The notes under the pieces were generated by a model. The model was not told the origin of the DNA. It ran no database searches and saw only the letters and a program-made list of their open reading frames with translations. Shown here one piece after another: positions 15,965 through 24,932 of a stretch of 64,000 nt of DNA (position 1 is the first letter of the stretch; each line of letters starts with the position of its first letter). The stretch is from JABJGO01 sp963921245 (GTDB lineage: Bacteria > Pseudomonadota > Alphaproteobacteria > Rhodospirillales > Casp-alpha2): NCBI GenBank assembly GCA_963921245.4, contig CAWUEY030000001.1, forward strand, positions 124,001 to 188,000, read 5' to 3'. A program made the position numbers and the translations under genes.

Positions 15965-16639
15965 TCATCGCTCGCCGGGCACCCCATAACCGGGGGCATC
16001 TGAGGGATTGTTCGCGCGGGTCACATAAGCCTCCAGTTGCGGCTCATAGATATTCCATAATGTTGTCAATTCATCGATGGGGCAGTTCTCTGTCCAATCC
16101 ACGCGCAGGTCTGCGACCGGCCAGGGCACATCCCGTACCAGTTTGAGGCCTGCTGAGTGAAGGGGCCCGGCTTCTCCGCCCGCCTCCACAGCCGCCTTCA
16201 TGGCAACCAATAGACGATTGCCGAGAGAACCTTCACTCGCAAGAAAAGCTTCCACGATGGTTTGTGGAATATCGCTGTTGGCCAAGAGATTGCCGCCGCT
16301 CGCGACATTCGGCCCTGTTGCCTCCCCCCGGTTTCCAAGTGCTTTCGTCCCGGAGAACACCGCTGATCCACCCGTATTGTCGACGGCAAGCAACTGCCGG
16401 TACTCAATATAATCCGCGCTGCGGTGAACACTATCTATGGCGTCCGTCGCACTTAACCCTTGCCCGAGAAGGTCGAGCAAACGATCGCCTAGGCGAGGGT
16501 CCGTGATGTTCTGACTGAGTACCGCCCCGACCCCCGCCCGCGCAAAGGCACACCGGGCGGCGACCGCCGGCGAGGACGAAGAGACGGCAACGCCAAACAT
16601 TCCTGATTCCTCACAGCGGGCGGCGATGGAAAAAGTCAT
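15965..16639 (-). CDS. DUF1028 family protein (Ntn-hydrolase-like)
   Basis: A 224-residue protein matching DUF1028: MTFSIAARCEESGMFGVAVSSSSPAV at the start, VGAVLSQNITDPRLGDRLLDLL, and ATGPNVASGGNLLAN in the middle. The family is placed in the N-terminal nucleophile hydrolase superfamily, with unknown substrate. It begins 14 bp after the RidA gene on the same strand, so the two form an operon; DUF1028 genes often accompany amino-acid or peptidase genes. Complete in length. Confidence 0.85.
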   Translation of the reverse strand: MTFSIAARCEESGMFGVAVSSSSPAVAARCAFARAGVGAVLSQNITDPRLGDRLLDLLGQGLSATDAIDSVHRSADYIEYRQLLAVDNTGGSAVFSGTKALGNRGEATGPNVASGGNLLANSDIPQTIVEAFLASEGSLGNRLLVAMKAAVEAGGEAGPLHSAGLKLVRDVPWPVADLRVDWTENCPIDELTTLWNIYEPQLEAYVTRANNPSDAPGYGVPGER

Positions 16640-16653
16640 AAAATCACTTCAAC

Positions 16654-17067
16654 TCACTCGGGGATGACAGCCGTGGCCTCAATTTCAACCAACCACTCGG
16701 GGCGTGCCAGTGCCGGAACCACGAGGCCGGTGGAAACCGGATAGACACCCTTCAGCCACTTCCCCATTTCACGATAGACATCTTCGCGATATCGAATATC
16801 CGTCAGGTAAACAACCACACGGCAAACGTGACTCATATTGCTACCCGCTTCCTCCAGAAGCATCTTGATGTTCGCCATGGCCTTTTCCGCCTGTTTACCA
16901 GCATCGCCGATGTGCAGACTTTCCCGCGTATCAAGGTCCTGGGAAATTTGCCCACGAACAAAAACCGTCGCACCCTTGGCAACCACGGCCTGACATAGGT
17001 CGTTGTCCAGGTTCTGTTCGGGATAGGTTTCTTTGGTGTTAAAGGGGCGAATGCGGGTGTGTTCCAT
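16654..17067 (-). CDS. RidA family enamine/imine deaminase-like protein
   Basis: A 137-residue protein of the YjgF/YER057c/RidA family. VAKGATVFVRGQISQDLDT, the helix AEKAMANIKMLLEEAGSN and the C-terminal ALARPEWLVEIEATAVIPE are recognisable, the last containing the arginine that binds carboxylates in RidA. Canonical RidA hydrolyses reactive 2-aminoacrylate; this longer subgroup usually has other roles in catabolic operons. First gene of the pair with DUF1028. Confidence 0.88.
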   Translation of the reverse strand: MEHTRIRPFNTKETYPEQNLDNDLCQAVVAKGATVFVRGQISQDLDTRESLHIGDAGKQAEKAMANIKMLLEEAGSNMSHVCRVVVYLTDIRYREDVYREMGKWLKGVYPVSTGLVVPALARPEWLVEIEATAVIPE

Positions 17068-17213
17068 ACAGGTATTCCTATGTTGTAACCCGAGGCGGGC
17101 GGTTCACGCCACACAGTTTGGCTGCCATCAGCACCGGCGAACAGGAGACAAAATGCTCCATCGGACGATCCTGCTTGTACACACGCAGACGGCTCTTGCG
17201 CATAACACCCATA

Positions 17214-17234
17214 ATAACGCTAAATCAGCGTTAT
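17214..17234. promoter_or_regulatory. inverted repeat ATAACGCT-N5-AGCGTTAT
   Basis: A perfect 8-bp inverted repeat lies 40 bp after the stop of the DUF262 gene and about 150 bp upstream of ridA. It could end transcription of the DUF262 gene, but lacks a U-run on that strand, so an operator for ridA is equally possible. Confidence 0.35.
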
Positions 17235-17273
17235 CCGGGCCAGCCACTTCCCCTTTTTTGAACATGCCGAACA

Positions 17274-19409
17274 TTATGCAAACCTGTCAAATATATACGA
17301 CTGCACCTCGCTCATCGACAATTCCTGTGAGGAATTACCGCGGCGCACATAAAATTTTTCTTGTGGTTGTCCGTGCGTATCTTTGAAGGGGACAAAGGCC
17401 GGTTTGCTTGCCGCCTTAATGTCGACCCGGCAAATTTCTATCTCCTCAACAGTCGGAAAAGTTATGTGGACATTGGTGGTAACAAGCGGTTTACCAAAGG
17501 CTTTGTCCAAGACATTCCCTAAATGAAGCTGAAACTTGTCACGGTCAGCGGCATCACCAAGGGTGTTATAATCGCCCTCAAGGCCGATGGCCTCTCCATC
17601 GTCGTTCACGCCGATCAAAAGCGTGCCGCCTTGGGCGTTCGCGAACGCGGCAATGGTCTTGACGACCACATCTTCCAGCTTTTTGTTTACCGCCCCTTGC
17701 CTGGAGTCCCAGCGGAGCGACGACTTAAACTCCAGCTCTTCGTCTTCGCCATTTGCGATCAACTCTTCCAGCGTCATTGCCGCTTCGGTCGGTTTGGTTT
17801 CCGTAATGCCATTGAGGAAATCATTTAATGCCTCCGCCAGCATCTCCCGCCGCTCTTGCAGGAATTCCTCATAGTTGTCGATTTCCCAAAGGATTGGGTC
17901 TTCCGGGATACATTGAAGCGCCAAAGCATTCGGATATTTCTTCGCCACGCCGGCAAGATAATCCTTCGCATCCATCGCGCTTTTCGTGCGATTAGCGATC
18001 TGGGTCAAAATAGCACGGTTTGTCAGCTCGTTCGACAGTGGGTGTTTAGATGGATTGTCAGGTCCGTAACCCTTTTCCTTTAGTTTCGAGGCGGGGAATA
18101 TATGGTCGTACTCCAGCGCGTATTTTTTACCCATCGCCTGACGCAGGGCAACGCCGGTTGTCAAACAGAAAGCACCTTTGCTTTTCAGATACCAACGAAC
18201 AAGATTGAATAACGGGTGCGAAACTTTTCTGTTTACAAAATCGGTTGGTATAACTTCAAGTGGTCGATCTTCCCCGATGACAGCAAGCAGCTTATCAAAC
18301 GGGTTCTCGGACTCAGTTACAATGCGAAGGTCGCGGTCAAGCTTTTGGGGCGATTGGCTCGAATAGTGGAATTTGATTTGTGAGTAGTAGAACCATTTCA
18401 CCAATTTCCGCTTTTCGGCATCGCCTAAAGGCTCGCCTTTTTTGTCGAAGCAATAAACGATGATCGGGATTAGGGCAAATTCTGTATTAATCTCTTTGGT
18501 GTGATCCACATAGGCGTCGGAGCGCATTATGCTAACAACGTAATCAAGCACGTGCTCATCAAGTAGCTTCCAGGCCAACCGGAGCGGTTCATTGTTTTCC
18601 GTCCCGTGCAGTTTTTTCATATCCGCGCCCTGATGGTGCAAACATCCGAGCAAAACATAAACGATAAAATCAAGCTTGAAGACAAAACCCTTTTCTGCAA
18701 GCGCCGTCAATTTGGATTTGAATATGTCTCGGGCCTCCGGCCAATAGCCGGATATTTGCGCGAGAGCTAACTCGGCTTCTGTCAACGCCACACCACCGGA
18801 ATTCACTTTGTAGAAAATAATAATGGCCTCGCGGTGAGTTGTGCCAATGGGGACTGTTTGTACGGGAAAATCCCGATCAAGGATATTCTCAATTTTACGC
18901 GTGTGATCATCAAGACGGTCATCCCGCTCCCGGCTGACCTCCTCGCACTTTTCTTCGAGGTCTCGCACAATATCTTTTGCCCGCACCTTTTTCTTAAATA
19001 TGTCCGTGAGATTACGCCACCTCGGATCGTTAGCCATTTTTGTTTTTTTGTGATACTCTAATTCTAAGGTTTCCACATTCACATAAAGACCCCGTATATC
19101 GTTCTCAATTTCGGCGGCGGTGTAATATGGTGGGATGCTTCCCCGGGTAAGCATGTAAAGCGTTGTCAGACGTTGCTGACCATCAAGCAATATGCTGACA
19201 GCCCCTTGCTTTTCGTCATACTTGTGAGGACCTTTAAGCTCCGGGGGTTTGTTGGTTTCCCAAATCAGCAACGACCCTGTGGGGTATTCTTTTATCAGGG
19301 AGTCGATCAGTTCCTTGGCATCATTCCTATTCCACACATACTCCCTCTGGAACGTTGGAACAAAGAGTTGGTGTTCATCAATCTTATCCAATGCCTGCGA
19401 TATTTTCAT
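17274..19409 (-). CDS. DUF262-HNH-AlbA_2 fusion, candidate antiphage nuclease
   Basis: A 711-residue three-part protein. Residues 1-210 are DUF262 (ParB/Srx-like): FQREYVWN at 20-27, DGQQRLTTL at 76-84 and FYKVNSGGVALTEAEL at 199-214. Residues 425-480 form an HNH-like nuclease (EYDHIFPASKL 433-443, LTNRAILTQIANRTKS 462-477), as in GmrSD and SspE nucleases. Residues 545-695 are an AlbA_2/Schlafen-type domain (EELEFKSSLRWD 557-568; IAAFANAQGGTLLIGVNDDG 586-605). DUF262-HNH proteins cut modified or phage DNA after NTP sensing; AlbA_2 occurs in nucleic-acid-binding regulators. GGGGGAGG lies 7 bp before the ATG. Single gene flanked by transposon debris, consistent with a mobile defence island. Function inferred from domains. 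Confidence 0.8.
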   Translation of the reverse strand: MKISQALDKIDEHQLFVPTFQREYVWNRNDAKELIDSLIKEYPTGSLLIWETNKPPELKGPHKYDEKQGAVSILLDGQQRLTTLYMLTRGSIPPYYTAAEIENDIRGLYVNVETLELEYHKKTKMANDPRWRNLTDIFKKKVRAKDIVRDLEEKCEEVSRERDDRLDDHTRKIENILDRDFPVQTVPIGTTHREAIIIFYKVNSGGVALTEAELALAQISGYWPEARDIFKSKLTALAEKGFVFKLDFIVYVLLGCLHHQGADMKKLHGTENNEPLRLAWKLLDEHVLDYVVSIMRSDAYVDHTKEINTEFALIPIIVYCFDKKGEPLGDAEKRKLVKWFYYSQIKFHYSSQSPQKLDRDLRIVTESENPFDKLLAVIGEDRPLEVIPTDFVNRKVSHPLFNLVRWYLKSKGAFCLTTGVALRQAMGKKYALEYDHIFPASKLKEKGYGPDNPSKHPLSNELTNRAILTQIANRTKSAMDAKDYLAGVAKKYPNALALQCIPEDPILWEIDNYEEFLQERREMLAEALNDFLNGITETKPTEAAMTLEELIANGEDEELEFKSSLRWDSRQGAVNKKLEDVVVKTIAAFANAQGGTLLIGVNDDGEAIGLEGDYNTLGDAADRDKFQLHLGNVLDKAFGKPLVTTNVHITFPTVEEIEICRVDIKAASKPAFVPFKDTHGQPQEKFYVRRGNSSQELSMSEVQSYIFDRFA

Positions 19410-19830
19410 ACTTTTGCCTCCCCCTCAGTATTCGGCCATCCCTCGGCCCTCGCGCTGCTCATCAATCCGTGTTTCGACTTTGCTCCGGCGAAACCGCCAG
19501 GAAACAAGCTACGTAAAAGTGACGTTGTCGGGTTTTTGCGATTGGCGGCTACCTGTACGTCAAATTGAGTTCGTCCCTCATTGCTCAAACCCTGTTTAAG
19601 GGCCGTCAGTTGTGTAATTTCAGAACCCACTTTTCTACCACCTATATCTACTACCCATGCACACCGTCGCTTCGGCCCGGATGGCGCCGGGCCGTTGCAA
19701 CGTCACATAAGAGTGAGGCCCCGCCTATTCGCCAAGCACGGGAGTTACCCCCCGTGCCGCGTTCAAGGGCTGTTTTATTTAGCGGGCGACCCGACGAAGT
19801 GGGTTACGTGACGCTGCGGAAGAAATACTG
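19410..19830 (-). ncRNA. structured RNA-like leader, possibly a group II intron 5' fragment
   Basis: Between the DUF262 gene and transposon ends lies GC-rich sequence with strong stems: GCACGGG/CCCGTGC (19736-19742 with 19751-19757, 8-nt loop) and CGGCCCGG/CCGGGCCG (19673-19680 with 19687-19694, 6-nt loop). Short segments on the minus strand (GGCGAATAGG, TGCATGGGTAG, TCTGAAATTA, CCTGGCGGTTTCGCCGG) recall domain I of bacterial group II introns. No reverse-transcriptase frame or domain V was found. A 74-codon frame (19406-19630) overlapping the DUF262 start by TATGA has no recognisable product and is not called as a gene. Confidence 0.4.
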
Positions 19831-19937
19831 CGCATTCTTGTAAAATGAGTCAATGGGTAAAATCGTATATAATTCTCAAAGATTTCAACTGGCCTCACTT
19901 TGACCCCAAACAGAAACAAGGGTTTAGAGAAACATTT

Positions 19938-20102
19938 TTAGAGCAGATTCAATTTAGTCTTGATCATATCCAGCGGCAGCGAAGCACTTCACAATGGCGC
20001 GGATTTTGGCTTCAGAAAATTTTGAACTTTTTGAGTATCGGTTTTTCATGGCTATACAGAGCTTTATGCCTTTCTCGACTATAACTCTGTTAGGCATGAC
20101 CC
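19938..20102 (-). mobile_element. solo IS630 end joined to an IS1595 5' fragment
   Basis: 19938-19972 resembles the left end of the IS630 at 14,782 (GAGCAGATT, then TCATATCC). It joins directly to an IS1595 remnant that ends with GGGTCATGCC read from 20102 and encodes MKNRYSKSSKFSEAKIRAIV for about 30 codons from the ATG at 20049 before switching to IS630 sequence. The IS1595 terminus is 2 bp from the hutU stop codon. Confidence 0.75.
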
Positions 20103-20104
20103 AT

Positions 20105-21772
20105 TTACAAAATTCCTGGTAGATTGAGGTTGTGGTCCCTGGCACACTGAATGGCGTCTTCATAGCCCGCATCCGCATGCCGCCAGACACCTGAGGCCGG
20201 ATCGTTCCAAAGCACACGTTCGAGGCGTTTTGCTGCCGCGTCCGTGCCATCGGCACAGATCACCACCCCGGCATGCTGACTAAAGCCCATACCCACACCA
20301 CCGCCGTGATGCAGACTGACCCACGTCGCCCCGGATGCCGTGTTCACCAAGGCATTGAGTAACGGCCAGTCAGACACAGCGTCTGAGCCGTCCCGCATGG
20401 CCTCGGTTTCCCGGTTGGGTGAGGCGACCGAGCCTGAATCCAGGTGATCTCTCCCGATAACCACTGGCGCACTGAGTTCGCCGGACTTGACCATCTCGTT
20501 AAAGGCGAGTCCCAGCCGGTGACGATCGCCAAGCCCAACCCAACAGATGCGCGCGGGCAGGCCCTGAAAGCTGATCCGCTCCCGCGCCATATCGAGCCAG
20601 TTATGCAGATGTGCATTGTCGGGCATAAGCGCCTTAACCTTGGCATCGGTCTTGTAGATGTCCTCCGGGTCACCGGAAAGCGCACACCAGCGGAAAGGGC
20701 CAATGCCGCGACAGAACAACGGACGGATATAGGCGGGCACAAACCCCGGAAAATCAAAGGCGTTCTGCTGGCCTTCCTCGAAGGCCATTTGGCGGATATT
20801 GTTGCCGTAATCGACCGTCGGCACACCGGCATTGTGGAAGTCGACCATGGCCGCCACGTGGACTTTCATGCTTGCCCGCGCCGCACGGTCAACGGCTTTG
20901 GGATCGCTCTCGCGCTGTTCTTTCCACGCCGCCATGGTCCAGCCTTGAGGCAGGTAACCGTTGATGGGGTCATGAGCCGAGGTCTGGTCCGTGACGATAT
21001 CCGGACGCACACCCCGTCTATAGAGTTCCGGAAAGATATCCGCCGTATTACCCAGCAGACCGACAGACCTGGCCTCCCCTGCTGCCGTCCAGCGCTCTAT
21101 CATTGTTAACGCCTCGTCTAGGCTGTCCGTTTTCTCGTCCAGATATCGGGTGCGGAGCCGGAAATCGATACTATCAGGATTGCACTCAACAGCCAGACAA
21201 CTGGCACCGGCCATGACAGCGGCGAGTGGCTGCGCACCACCCATCCCACCAAGTCCGCCTGTCAGGATCCATTTTCCGGAAAGATCACCGCCGTAGTGCT
21301 GGCGGCCAGCTTCAACGAAAGTCTCGTATGTGCCCTGAACGATACCTTGTGATCCAATGTAAATCCAGGACCCGGCGGTCATCTGACCGTACATCATCAG
21401 ACCCTTTTTATCGAGCTCATTGAAATGATCCCAGTTGGCCCAGTGTGGCACCAGATTGGAATTGGCAATCAGGACGCGCGGCGCGTCAGCATGGGTCCTT
21501 ACCACGGCAACAGGTTTGCCGGATTGTACGACCAGTGTTTCGTCTTCATCCAGATTTTTCAGTGACTCGACCATACGATCGAAGTCATTCCAGGTCCGGG
21601 CCGCCCGCCCAATCCCACCATAAACCACCAATTCATGGGGGTTTTCTGCCACATCCGGATGCAGGTTATTCATAAGCATACGCATAGGCGCTTCGGTCAA
21701 CCAGCTTTTGGCGGTGATATTCGTGCCGGTCGGCGAAAACACATCACGGGTATTTTTACGAGGGTTGGTCAT
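20105..21772 (-). CDS. hutU: urocanate hydratase
   Basis: A 555-residue urocanase covering the full family length. GGLGGMGGAQPLAAVMAGA is the NAD-binding segment, and the C-terminal YGNNIRQMAFEEGQ, FCRGIGPFRW (with the catalytic-site cysteine FCRG), and ATWVSLHHGGGVGMGFSQHAG are hallmarks. It converts urocanate to 4-imidazolone-5-propionate, step two of histidine degradation. 22 bp after hutH in the same operon; hutI and hutG are not in the window. Its 3' end abuts an IS1595 terminus. Confidence 0.97.
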   Translation of the reverse strand: MTNPRKNTRDVFSPTGTNITAKSWLTEAPMRMLMNNLHPDVAENPHELVVYGGIGRAARTWNDFDRMVESLKNLDEDETLVVQSGKPVAVVRTHADAPRVLIANSNLVPHWANWDHFNELDKKGLMMYGQMTAGSWIYIGSQGIVQGTYETFVEAGRQHYGGDLSGKWILTGGLGGMGGAQPLAAVMAGASCLAVECNPDSIDFRLRTRYLDEKTDSLDEALTMIERWTAAGEARSVGLLGNTADIFPELYRRGVRPDIVTDQTSAHDPINGYLPQGWTMAAWKEQRESDPKAVDRAARASMKVHVAAMVDFHNAGVPTVDYGNNIRQMAFEEGQQNAFDFPGFVPAYIRPLFCRGIGPFRWCALSGDPEDIYKTDAKVKALMPDNAHLHNWLDMARERISFQGLPARICWVGLGDRHRLGLAFNEMVKSGELSAPVVIGRDHLDSGSVASPNRETEAMRDGSDAVSDWPLLNALVNTASGATWVSLHHGGGVGMGFSQHAGVVICADGTDAAAKRLERVLWNDPASGVWRHADAGYEDAIQCARDHNLNLPGIL

Positions 21773-21794
21773 CTCATTAATCCTTCAGGACTCA

Positions 21795-23336
21795 CTATGC
21801 ACTGAGCAGTGGTAGGTTCGTTTCAACAGCATCCAGAATACTGGCACCGGCGATCAAGCGCCCGGCCCGCTCAAGGTCCGGTGCCAGATAGCGATCCTTT
21901 TCCAGGGTTTTCACATCCTGGCGCACGCGGGATATCATGGATTGCAGCGGGGCACTGGTTTTCAGGGGCGCCCGAAACTCTACACCCTGTGCCGCACACA
22001 GCATCTCGATGCCGATAATTCTATTCAGATTGTCAACCATACGAATCAGCCGCCGCGCTCCGTGTGCCGCCATGGATACATGATCTTCCTGGTTGGCAGA
22101 TGTGGGTGTGCTGTCGGTCACGCAAGGATTGGCAAGATGGCGGTTTTCGCTCATCAGAGCCGCGGTCGTAACTTCGGCGATCATCATACCGGAATTGAGA
22201 CCCGGGTCGGGAGTCAGAAACGGCGGCAGGTCATAACTCAGTGTCGGGTCCACCATCAGTGCTACCCGGCGTTGGGCAATGGAGCCGATCTCGGAAAGGG
22301 CAAGCGCAATCATATCGGCGGCAAAACCCACGGGTTCGGCATGGAAGTTACCGCCGGAGACAATCAGGTCCGGTTCTCGTAGAACCAATGGATTATCGGT
22401 CGCTGCATTGGCCTCGATCGCCAGCGTACCGGCCGCCTGACGCAGAACATCCATGGCGGCCCCGGTAACCTGGGGTTGGCACCGGATGCAATAAGGGTCC
22501 TGTACCCGGGTATCATCTTCCCGATGACTTTCGCGAATTTCGGAGCCTTGCAAGATCAATCGCATTGTAGCCGCCGCTTCGATTTGTCCCCGCTGGCCGC
22601 GCAAAGCGTGAATCTCGGGTTGCAGCGGGGCAGTAGACCCCATAATGGCTTCTGTCGAGAGACAAGACACGACAAGGGCGTTCTGGGCCGCCCGCCACGC
22701 TTCAAACAAACCGGCCAGAGCATAGGCGGTGGAGAACTGGGTCCCGTTGATACACGCCAGCCCTTCCTTCGGCCCAAGCACAACAGGCTCGAGATCCGCG
22801 TGCTTGAGTGCTTCAGCACCGGACAAACCAACGCCGCCGAAAATGGCTTCACCTTCCCCGATCAAAACCGCTGTCATATGGGCCAACGGTGTCAGATCGC
22901 CGGAAGCACCAACCGAGCCCTGTGACGGCACCACAGGCGTTACGCCACGATCAAGCATACCTTCCAGCAATTCAATCAATTGCCAGCGGACGCCCGACGC
23001 CCCACGTCCAAACGACAGCAATTTCAGAATCATCATCAGACGTACCATGTGACCTGGCATGGGCTCTCCGACACCGCAGCAATGGCTGAGAATCAGATTT
23101 CTCTGTAAGGTTTTGGTATCACCGGCCGCAATCTTCATGCTCGCCAATTTGCCGAAACCTGTATTGACTCCGTACACTGGGGCATCGCCCGAAGCCGCCT
23201 CCGCGATCCGCGCGGCTGACCGCTCCACATCTACCCGGCACCCCCGCGACAAGGTGACAGACCGATCATTCCAGAAGATACGAGCCAGTTGATCCAGCGT
23301 GACGGAGCCAGGAACCAGTTGGATAGAATTCGACAT
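21795..23336 (-). CDS. hutH: histidine ammonia-lyase
   Basis: A 513-residue MIO-dependent ammonia-lyase. The self-cyclising Ala-Ser-Gly lies at residues 144-146 in GSVGASGDLTPLAHM. Catalytic-site motifs include VYGVNTGFGKLA near 54-65 and QEDHVSMAAHGARR near the C-terminus. It deaminates histidine to urocanate. First gene of hutHU. Upstream at 23,391-23,400 lies TTATCGTATA, similar to half of the operators at 26.4 kb, so a shared Lrp-type regulator is possible but unproven. Confidence 0.97.
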   Translation of the reverse strand: MSNSIQLVPGSVTLDQLARIFWNDRSVTLSRGCRVDVERSAARIAEAASGDAPVYGVNTGFGKLASMKIAAGDTKTLQRNLILSHCCGVGEPMPGHMVRLMMILKLLSFGRGASGVRWQLIELLEGMLDRGVTPVVPSQGSVGASGDLTPLAHMTAVLIGEGEAIFGGVGLSGAEALKHADLEPVVLGPKEGLACINGTQFSTAYALAGLFEAWRAAQNALVVSCLSTEAIMGSTAPLQPEIHALRGQRGQIEAAATMRLILQGSEIRESHREDDTRVQDPYCIRCQPQVTGAAMDVLRQAAGTLAIEANAATDNPLVLREPDLIVSGGNFHAEPVGFAADMIALALSEIGSIAQRRVALMVDPTLSYDLPPFLTPDPGLNSGMMIAEVTTAALMSENRHLANPCVTDSTPTSANQEDHVSMAAHGARRLIRMVDNLNRIIGIEMLCAAQGVEFRAPLKTSAPLQSMISRVRQDVKTLEKDRYLAPDLERAGRLIAGASILDAVETNLPLLSA

Positions 23337-23429
23337 GAGATAATTCCGAACAACGTATGCATCAATAATGTCTATTGTGCCAAAACTTTATTATCGTATA
23401 AAACATGGATCATGCCTAGCAGAGAGGAT

Positions 23430-23916
23430 CATGGTGACCAACATTCAGCAGGCCGAAAACGGCGAATGGGAGGTTACCACCGAAAAGGGGGTGTGGACCT
23501 GCGAGCATGTGGTAAACGCCGGTGGCAACCATGCTGGTGCGATTGCTGCGTTCACCGGCATTGATCTGCCGGTCATCAATATGAAGCACCAATACATCGT
23601 TACGGACCCCTGTCCTGAATTCAAGGACATGGACGGGGAGATGCCTGTCATCCGCGATCCCCGGAACTCTTCCTATTATCGCCAGGAACAGAAGTCGGCG
23701 CTGATCGGCCCCTATGAGACAAGGGGCTCACGTATTGCCTGGCCGGAATCCGCGGGTGTCCCAGGCTGGAAATCCGATCATGAATTGTTCGGTGAAGAGC
23801 TCGACCCCATCATGGAGTATCTTGAAGGCGTCATGGAGGTCATGCCTATCTGGACAAATGAGCCGGAAAGATTCAGTCTAGACCCGATCCATCAAATGCC
23901 GAGACTAAACAGTTAG
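23430..23916 (+). pseudogene. fragment of a sarcosine/dimethylglycine dehydrogenase-like flavoprotein
   Basis: The plus strand reads TTEKGVWTCEHVVNAGGNHAG, INMKHQYIVTDP and MPVIRDPRNSSYYRQEQ, strongly like the central part of the FAD-dependent DAO domain of dimethylglycine and sarcosine dehydrogenases. The N-terminal FAD-binding region and all C-terminal folate-binding domains are gone; only about 150 of more than 800 residues remain. The frame stays open across this region, so the loss happened by deletion at both sides. Confidence 0.75.
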
Positions 23917-24929
23917 TATCCGAGTTCAGGATCAATGGGATTGAGCAATGGTTTCCCGGCGAGATACAGTTCCATATTCTGGAAGAACAGACCCAGTGTA
24001 AGGGGGATGTAGGCATCCCCGTCGTCGGCCGAGATATGTGGCGTCACGATCAGATTTTTTGTCCCCCACAATCGGGACGATGGATCAATGGGTTCTGGAT
24101 CAAACACATCCAGGATGGCACCGGCCAGTGACCCTTCTTCCAGTTTGTCACAGAGCGCATCGTAGTCCATAACGGCTTCGCGGCCGATGTTCACAAGGCC
24201 GACAGTTGGTTTCATGAGATCAAGCCGCCGCCGGTCCAGCAGGCCCCGTGTTTCCGGGGTATCGGGTGTCGCAACAAAAACATAGTCGGCACGTGGCAGG
24301 ACCTCATCCAGCCGGTCGGCGGTGACAATCTCGTCACAGCCATCCACGGCGCGTCCACGATTGTTGACCCCGATGACATGAGCGCCCAGTTCGCGAACTT
24401 TCTTTGCCGCACTTCCGCCTAGGCTGCCGGTGCCAATCACCACCAGCGTTTTTCCGGCGATGGGCGAGGCATAGAGGGAGTCGTAAACCGCGTTGCGCTG
24501 GTTGGTAACAACGGCCGGCATATGGGTGTGAAGCATCAAGATGCTCATTAGGCCAAATTCACCGGCCTTGGCGGCGTGCACGCCTTTGTTGTTGGTGAGA
24601 ACCACATTTGCAGGGAGCCAGTCCATGGGCCGCATATGCTCGACCCCTGCACCAATGCAGTGAATCCAGTTGAGGTTAGGCGCTTTAGACTGAAGGTTAT
24701 CGGTTGGCAGGTTCCAGCACAACAAAACCTCCGCATCCCGCATGGAGGTTACGAAGTTGTCGGTATCCCAGTCGATGAACGCGGAGAGTTTTCCATCCAT
24801 ATCGGGGAAGTCGCGGAGTGTCGCGTCAAAGCGTTCCTGTGTGATGGTGAACACCTCTTCACCCTCCGGCGTGGTGGGAAAGGAGCCCGCTTTCCAGCGA
24901 TTGTTTTTGACGTGTACTTTGGTGGTCAT
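23913..24929 (-). CDS. D-2-hydroxyacid dehydrogenase family protein
   Basis: A 338-residue NAD(P)-dependent dehydrogenase. GKTLVVIGTGSLGGSAAKKV is the nucleotide-binding motif; GLVNIGREAVMDYDAL, LAGAILDVFDPEP and NLIVTPHIS carry the catalytic Arg, Glu and His neighbourhood. Members reduce 2-keto acids such as glyoxylate or hydroxypyruvate. It ends 4 bp inside the DMGDH-like fragment and starts 3 bp after the Rieske oxygenase gene, so it is co-transcribed with the oxygenase. Confidence 0.87.
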   Translation of the reverse strand: MTTKVHVKNNRWKAGSFPTTPEGEEVFTITQERFDATLRDFPDMDGKLSAFIDWDTDNFVTSMRDAEVLLCWNLPTDNLQSKAPNLNWIHCIGAGVEHMRPMDWLPANVVLTNNKGVHAAKAGEFGLMSILMLHTHMPAVVTNQRNAVYDSLYASPIAGKTLVVIGTGSLGGSAAKKVRELGAHVIGVNNRGRAVDGCDEIVTADRLDEVLPRADYVFVATPDTPETRGLLDRRRLDLMKPTVGLVNIGREAVMDYDALCDKLEEGSLAGAILDVFDPEPIDPSSRLWGTKNLIVTPHISADDGDAYIPLTLGLFFQNMELYLAGKPLLNPIDPELGY

Positions 24930-24932
24930 GGT

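Noticed and set aside
17150..17200. group II intron domain V (GAGCCGTCTGCG on the minus strand)
   Set aside because: The matching CGGTTC-type arm and GAAA loop are absent.
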